Source: Siphonodentalium dalli (taxonomy: Eukaryota; Mollusca; Scaphopoda; Gadilida; Siphonodentaliidae). Taken from it: a stretch of DNA of 64,000 nucleotides. This document shows positions 55,739 through 64,000 of this stretch, piece by piece. Position numbers and translations under genes: made by a program. The stretch is taken from assembly GCA_032622095.1 (NCBI GenBank), contig CP136068.1, positions 163,515,465 to 163,579,464 of the forward strand, given 5' to 3'. Numbering within the stretch: position 1 is the stretch's first letter; every line of letters begins with the position of its first letter. The notes below the pieces were generated by a model that did no database searches, was not told the origin of the DNA, and saw only the letters and a program-made list of their open reading frames with translations.

Positions 55739-57146
55739 GATCCTCGGATGCATGGTATTTAGATACACGGATGCATGGTATTTAGTTACACGGATGTATG
55801 GTATTTAGTTACACGGATGTATGGTATTTAGTTACACGGATGCATGGTATTTAGTTACACGGATGTATGGTATTTAGTTACACGGATGCATGGTATTTAG
55901 TTACACGGATGCATGGTATTTAGTTACACGGATGTATGGTATTTAGTTACACGGATGCATGGTATTTAGATACACGGATGCATGGTATTTAGATACACAG
56001 ATGCATGGTATTTAGATCCTCGGATGCATGGTATTTAGATACACGGATGCATGGTATTTAGTTACACGGATGCATGGTATTTAGTTACACGGATGTATGG
56101 TATTTAGTTACACGGATGCATGGTATTTAGTTACACGGATGTATGGTATTTAGTTACACGGATGCATGGTATTTAGTTACACGGATGCATGGTATTTAGT
56201 TACACGGATGTATGGTATTTAGTTACACGGATGTATGGTATTTAGTTACACGGATGCATGGTATTTAGTTACACGGATGCATGGTATTTAGATACACGGA
56301 TGTATGGTATTTAGTTACACGGATGTATGGTATTTAGTTACACGGATGCATGGTATTTAGATACACGGATGTATGGTATTTAGTTACACGGATGCATGGT
56401 ATTTAGTTACACGGATGCATGGTATTTAGATACACGGATGTATGGTATTTAGTTACACGGATGCATGGTATTTAGATACACGGATGCATGGTATTTAGAT
56501 ACACGGATGCATGGTATTTAGATCCTCGGATGCATGGTATTTAGATACACGGATGCATGGTATTTAGTTACACGGATGTATGGTATTTAGTTACACGGAT
56601 GCATGGTATTTAGTTACACGGATGTACGGTATTTAGTTACACGGATGCATGGTATTTAGTTACACGGATGTATGGTATTTAGTTACACGGATGCATGGTA
56701 TTTAGTTACACGGATGCATGGTATTTAGTTACACGGATGTATGGTATTTAGTTACACGGATGTATGGTATTTAGTTACACGGATGCATGGTATTTAGATA
56801 CACGGATGCATGGTATTTAGTTACACGGATGCATGGTATTTAGATACAGGGATGCATGGTATTTAGTTACACGGACTTATTGTGTGTAGATATACGGATG
56901 TATGGTATTTAGTTACACGGATGCATGGTATTTAGTTACACGGACTTATTGTGTGTAGATATACGGATGCATGGTATTTAGATACACGGATGCATGGTAT
57001 TTAGATACACGGATGCATGGTATTTAGTTACACGGACTTATTGTATGTAGATATACGGATGTATGGTATTTAGTTACACGGATGCATGGTATTTAGTTAC
57101 ACGGATGCATGGTATTTAGATACACGGATGCATGGTATTTAGTTAC

Positions 57147-59516
57147 ACCGATGCATGGTATTTAGATACACGGATGCATGGTATTTAGATACACGGATGC
57201 ATGGTATTTAGTTACACGGATGCATGGTATTTAGATACACGGATGCATGGTATTTAGATACACGGATGCATGGTATTTATATACAGGGATGCATGGTATT
57301 TAGATACACGGATGCATGGTATTTAGTTACACGGATGCATGGTATTTAGATACACGGCTGCACGGTATTTAGATACACGGATGCATGGTATTTAGTTACA
57401 CGGATGCATGGTATTTAGATACACGGATGCATGGTATTTAGTTACACGATTGCATGGTATTTAGATACACGGATGCACGGTATTTAGATACACGGATGCA
57501 TGGTATTTAGTTACACGGATGCATGGTATTTATATACAGGGATGCATGGTATTTAGATACACGGATGCATGGTATTTAGATACACGGATGCATGGTATTT
57601 AGTTACACGGATGCATGGTATTTAGATACACGGATGCATGGTATTTAGTTACACGGATGCATGGTATTTAGATACACGGATGCATGGTATTTAGTTACAC
57701 GGATGCATGGTATTTAGATACACGGATGCATGGTATTTAGTTACACGATTGCATGGTATTTAGATACACGGATGCATGGTATTTAGATACACGGATGTAT
57801 GGTATTTAGTTACACGGATGCATGGTATTTAGTTACACGGATGCATGGTATTTAGATACACGGATGCATGGTATTTAGTTACACGGATGCATGGTATTTA
57901 GTTACACGGACTTATTGTGTGTAGATATACGGATGCATGGTATTTAGATACACGGATGCATGGTATTTAGTTACACGGATGCATGGTATTTAGTTACACG
58001 GATGTATGGTATTTAGTTACACGGATGCATGGTATTTAGTTACACGGATGCATGGTATTTAGTTACACGGATGTATGGTATTTAGTTACACGGATGTATG
58101 GTATTTAGTTACACGGATGCATGGTATTTAGATACACGGATGCATGGTATTTAGTTACACGGATGCATGGTATTTAGATACAGGGATGCATGGTATTTAG
58201 TTACACGGACTTATTGTGTGTAGATATACGGATGTATGGTATTTAGTTACACGGATGCATGGTATTTAGTTACACGGACTTATTGTGTGTAGATATACGG
58301 ATGCATGGTATTTAGATACACGGATGCATGGTATTTAGATACACGGATGCATGGTATTTAGTTACACGGACTTATTGTATGTAGATATACGGATGTATGG
58401 TGTTTAGTTACACGGATGCATGGTATTTAGTTACACGGATGCATGGTATTTAGATACACGGATGCATGGTATTTAGTTACACCGATGCATGGTATTTAGA
58501 TACACGGATGCATGGTATTTAGATACACGGATGCATGGTATTTAGTTACACGGATGCATGGTATTTAGATACACGGATGCATGGTATTTAGATACACGGA
58601 TGCATGGTATTTATATACAGGGATGCATGGTATTTAGATACACGGATGCATGGTATTTAGATACACGGATGCATGGTATTTAGTTACACGGATGCATGGT
58701 ATTTAGATACACGGATGCATGGTATTTAGTTACACGGATGCATGGTATTTAGATACACGGATGCATGGTATTTAGTTACACGATTGCATGGTATTTAGAT
58801 ACACGGATGCATGGTATTTAGATACACGGATGTATGGTATTTAGTTACACGGATGCATGGTATTTAGTTACACGGATGCATGGTATTTAGATACACGGAT
58901 GCATGGTATTTAGTTACACGGATGCATGGTATTTAGTTACACGGACTTATTGTGTGTAGATATACGGATGCATGGTATTTAGATACACGGATGCATGGTA
59001 TTTAGTTACACGGATGCATGGTATTTAGTTACACGGATGTATGGTATTTAGTTACACGGATGCATGGTATTTAGTTACACGGATGCATGGTATTTAGTTA
59101 CACGGATGTATGGTATTTAGTTACACGGATGTATGGTATTTAGTTACACGGATGCATGGTATTTAGATACACGGATGCATGGTATTTAGTTACACGGATG
59201 CATGGTATTTAGATACAGGGATGCATGGTATTTAGTTACACGGACTTATTGTGTGTAGATATACGGATGTATGGTATTTAGTTACACGGATGCATGGTAT
59301 TTAGTTACACGGACTTATTGTGTGTAGATATACGGATGCATGGTATTTAGATACACGGATGCATGGTATTTAGATACACGGATGCATGGTATTTAGTTAC
59401 ACGGACTTATTGTATGTAGATATACGGATGTATGGTGTTTAGTTACACGGATGCATGGTATTTAGTTACACGGATGCATGGTATTTAGATACACGGATGC
59501 ATGGTATTTAGTTACA
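57147..59516. repeat. Higher-order duplications within the satellite (1334- and 1035-bp offsets)
   Basis: The rare variant TTACACCGATG lies at 57143, 58477 and 59512 (offsets 1334 = 58 monomers, 1035 = 45 monomers). The variant GGTGTTTAG recurs at 58400 and 59435, also 1035 apart. TTTAATTACACGG recurs near 60384 and 62729, a further offset of about 2345. Confidence 0.85.
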
Positions 59517-62500
59517 CCGATGCATGGTATTTAGATACACGGATGCATGGTATTTAGATACACGGATGCATGGTATTTAGTTACACGGATGCATGGTATT
59601 TAGATACACGGATGCATGGTATTTAGATACACGGATGCATGGTATTTATATACAGGGATGCATGGTATTTAGATACACGGATGCATGGTATTTAGTTACA
59701 CGGATGCATGGTATTTAGATACACGGATGCACGGTATTTAGATACACGGATGCATGGTATTTAGTTACACGGATGCATGGTATTTAGATACACGGATGCA
59801 TGGTATTTAGTTACACGATTGCATGGTATTTAGATACACGGATGCACGGTATTTAGATACACGGATGCATGGTATTTAGTTACACGGATGCATGGTATTT
59901 ATATACAGGGATGCATGGTATTTAGATACACGGATGCATGGTATTTAGATACACGGATGCATGGTATTTAGTTACACGGATGCATGGTATTTAGATACAC
60001 GGATGCATGGTATTTAGTTACACGGATGCATGGTATTTAGATACACGGATGCATGGTATTTAGTTACACGGATGCATGGTATTTAGATACACGGATGCAT
60101 GGTATTTAGTTACACGATTGCATGGTATTTAGATACACGGATGCATGGTATTTAGATACACGGATGTATGGTATTTAGTTACACGGATGCATGGTATTTA
60201 GTTACACGGATGCATGGTATTTAGATACACGGATGCATGGTATTTAGTTACACGGATGCATGGTATTTAGATACACGGATGCATGGTATTTAGTTACACG
60301 GACTTATTGTGTGTAGATATACGGATGCATGGTATTTAGATACACGGATGCATGGTATTTAGATACACGGATGCATGGTATTTAATTACACGGACTTATT
60401 GTGTGTAGATATACGGATGTATGGTATTTAGTTACACGGATGCATGGTATTTAGTTACACGGACTTATTGTGTGTAGATATACGGATGCATGGTATTTAG
60501 ATACACGGATGCATGGTATTTAGATACACGGATGCATGGTATTTAGTTACACGGACTTATTGTGTGTAGATATACGGATGTATGGTATTTAGTTACACGG
60601 ATGCATGGTATTTAGTTACACGGATGCATGGTATTTAGATACACGGATGCATGGTATTTAGTTACACGGATGCATGGTATTTAGTTACACGGACTTATTG
60701 TATGTAGATATACGGATGCATGGTATTTAGATACACGGATGCATGGTATTTAGATACACGGATGCATGGTATTTAGTTACACGGATGCATGGTATTTAGT
60801 TACACGGATGCATGGTATTTAGATACACGGATGCATGGTATTTAGTTACACGGATGCATGGTATTTAGATACACGGATGCATGGTATTTAGTTACACGGA
60901 TGCATGGTATTTAGATACACGGATGTATGGTATTTAGTTACACGGATGTATGGTATTTAGTTACACGGATGCATGGTATTTAGATACACGGATGTATGGT
61001 ATTTAGTTACACGGATGTATGGTATTTAGATACACGGATGAATGGTATTTAGTTACACGAATGTATGGTATTTAGATACACGGATGTATGGTATTTAGTT
61101 ACACGGATGCATGGTATTTAGTTACACGGATGCATGGTATTTAGATACACGGATGTATGGTATTTAGTTACACGGATGTATGGTATTTAGTTACACGGAT
61201 GTATGGTATTTAGTTACACGGATGTATGGTATTTAGTTACACGGATATATGGTATTTAGTTACACGGATGTATGGTATTTAGTTACACGGATGCATGGTA
61301 TTTAGTTACACGGATGTATGGTATTTAGTTACACGGATGTATGATATTTAGTTACACGGATGCATGGTATTTAGATACACGGATGTATGGTATTTAGTTA
61401 CACGGATGTATGGTATTTAGTTACACGGATGTATGGTATTTAGTTACACGGATGTATGGTATTTAGATACACGGATGTATGGTATTTAGATACACGGATG
61501 CATGGTATTTAGTTACACGGACTTATTGTTTGTAGATATACGGATGCATGGTATTTAGATGCACGGATGCATGGTATTTAGATACACGGATGCATGGTAT
61601 TTAGTTACACGGACTTATTGTGTGTAGATATACGGATGTATGGTATTTAGTTACACGGATGCATGGTATTTAGTTACACGGACTTATTGTGTGTAGATAT
61701 ACGGATGCATGGTATTTAGATACACGGATGCATGGTATTTAGATACACGGATGCATGGTATTTAGTTACACGGACTTATTGTGTGTAGATATACGGATGT
61801 ATGGTATGTGTTACACGGATGCATGGTATTTAGTTACACGGATGCATGGTATTTAGATACACGGATGCATGGTATTTAGTTACACGGATGCATGGTATTT
61901 AGATACACGGATGCATGGTATTTAGATACACGGATGCATGGTATTTAGTTACACGGATGCATGGTATTTAGATACACGGATGCATGGTATTTAGATACAC
62001 GGATGCATGGTATTTATATACAGGGATGCATGGTATTTAGATACACGGATGCATGGTATTTAGTTACACGGATGCATGGTATTTAGATACACGGATGCAC
62101 GGTATTTAGATACACGGATGCATGGTATTTAGTTACTCGGATGCATGGTATTTAGATACACGGATGCATGGTATTTAGTTACACGATTGCATGGTATTTA
62201 GATACACGGATGCACGGTATTTAGATACACGGATGCATGGTATTTAGTTACACGGATGCATGGTATTTATATACAGGGATGCATGGTATTTAGATACACG
62301 GATGCATGGTATTTAGATACACGGATGCATGGTATTTAGTTACACGGATGCATGGTATTTATATACACGGATGCATGGTATTTAGTTACACAGATGCATG
62401 GTATTTAGATACACGGATGCATGGTATTTAGTTACACGGATGCATGGTATTTAGATACACGGATGCATGGTATTTAGTTACACGATTGCATGGTATTTAG

Positions 62501-64000
62501 ATACACGGATGCATGGTATTTAGATACACGGATGTATGGTATTTATTTACACGGATGCATGGTATTTAGTTACACGGATGCATGGTATTTAGATACACGG
62601 ATGCATGGTATTTAGTTACACGGATGCATGGTATTTAGTTACACGGACTTATTGTGTGTAGATATACGGATGCATGGTATTTAGATACACGGATGCATGG
62701 TATTTAGATACACGGATGCATGGTATTTAATTACACGGACTTATTGTGTGTAGATATACGGATGTATGGTATTTAGTTACACGGATGCATGGTATTTAGT
62801 TACACGGACTTATTGTGTGTAGATATACGGATGCATGGTATTTAGATACACGGATGCATGGTATTTAGATACACGGATGCATGGTATTTAGTTACACGGA
62901 CTTATTGTGTGTAGATATACGGATGTATGGTATTTAGTTACACGGATGCATGGTATTTAGTTACACGGATGCATGGTATTTAGATACACGGATGCATGGT
63001 ATTTAGTTACACGGATGCATGGTATTTAGTTACACGGACTTATTGTATGTAGATATACGGATGCATGGTATTTAGATACACGGATGCATGGTATTTAGAT
63101 ACACGGATGCATGGTATTTAGTTACACGGATGCATGGTATTTAGTTACACGGATGCATGGTATTTAGATACACGGATGCATGGTATTTAGTTACACGGAT
63201 GCATGGTATTTAGATACACGGATGCATGGTATTTAGTTACACGGATGCATGGTATTTAGATACACGGATGTATGGTATTTAGTTACACGGATGTATGGTA
63301 TTTAGTTACACGGATGCATGGTATTTTAGATACACGGATGTATGGTATTTAGTTACACGGATGTATGGTATTTAGATACACGGATGCATGGTATTTAGTT
63401 ACACGGATGTATGGTATTTAGATACACGGATGTATGGTATTTAGTTACACGGATGCATGGTATTTAGTTACACGGATGCATGGTATTTAGATACACGGAT
63501 GTATGGTATTTAGTTACAACGGATGTATGGTATTTAGTTACAACGGATGTATGGTATTTAGTTACACGGATGTATGGTATTTAGTTACACGGATGTATGG
63601 TATTTAGTTACACGGATGCATGGTATTTAGTTACACGGATGTATGGTATTTAGTTACACGGATGTATGGTATTTAGTTACAACGGATGCATGGTATTTAG
63701 ATACACGGATGTATGGTATTTAGTTTACACAGATGTATGGTATTTAGTTACACGGATGTATGGTATTTAGTTACACGGATGTATGGTATTTAGATACACG
63801 GATGTATGGTATTTAGATACACGGATGTATGTATTTAGATACACGGATGTATGGTATTTAGATACACGGATGTATGGTATTTAGATACACGGATGTATGG
63901 TATTTAGTTACACGGATGTATGGTATTTAGTTACACGGATGTATGGTATTTAGATACACGGATGTATGGTATTTAGATACACGGAATGTATGGTATTTAG

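Larger units (their letters stand above)
46412..64000. repeat. 23-bp satellite array, at least 17.6 kb, runs off the window
   Basis: About 765 head-to-tail monomers: ACACGGATGCATGGTATTTA plus GTT or GAT. Two common single-base variants are GATG(C/T)ATGG and (GTT/GAT). A diverged 23-mer, GTTACACGGACTTATTGTGT plus GTA, is interspersed in clusters (for example 46512, 46920, 48720-48990, 49850-50240, 53240-53410, 56870-57050, 58205-58385, 60300-60700, 61515-61790, 62640-63050). The monomer has a stop in most frames and gives no coding potential. The array is not interrupted by any other sequence. Confidence 0.98.

Noticed and set aside
46412-64000. CRISPR array or telomeric repeat
   Set aside because: Monomers are contiguous with no spacers, and the 23-bp unit is not a TTAGGG-type telomere repeat; the genome is eukaryotic.

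Overview
This window looks like non-coding-rich DNA from an animal nuclear genome, most likely a lophotrochozoan and probably a mollusc. That is an inference. It rests on Tx1/L1-like and RNase-H-bearing LINE remnants, a FLYWCH-type transposon protein remnant, tRNA-derived SINEs with a CAAT-repeat tail, and AT-rich sequence with many minisatellites. I see no bacterial operons, no intact tRNA or rRNA genes and no CRISPR array.

Layout. From 1 to about 17.7 kb is a graveyard of transposable elements. It holds broken LINE ORF1/ORF2 pieces (1-6540, 9060-9740, 16960-17400), a TIR element that sits cleanly in the LINE ORF (1184-2409, 8-bp target duplication), two copies of a short non-autonomous element, SINE fragments and a frameshifted two-exon FLYWCH remnant (14815-15469).

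From about 17.9 to 36.7 kb, on the minus strand, are five exons of one probable gene whose 5' end is not recognised. They are a 70-bp exon (36657-36726), two EGF-like exons (30449-33150 and 26854-26967), and a C-type-lectin-like domain in two exons (22020-22208 and 18615-18835, with the stop). Every junction I can test is phase 1, so the exons join in frame. The first EGF exon is split by a 2.58-kb piggyBac-like element at a TTAA; removing it with one TTAA gives a 114-bp exon, the same size and phase as the second. Introns are filled with minisatellites, MITEs and duplicated blocks.

From 36.9 to 46.3 kb are tandem arrays (28-bp, and 42-bp in two blocks) and elements dense in the palindrome TACCATGGTA. 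From 46.41 kb to the end of the window is one uninterrupted satellite of about 765 copies of a 23-bp monomer, with higher-order duplications (3357, 1334, 1035 bp). A dispersed sequence at 42147-42258 carries what looks like a single monomer next to the same flank, suggesting the array grew from a repeat-borne seed.

The most informative points are the transposon-split EGF exon, the in-frame reconstruction of the EGF/lectin gene, and the apparent seed-to-satellite relationship.
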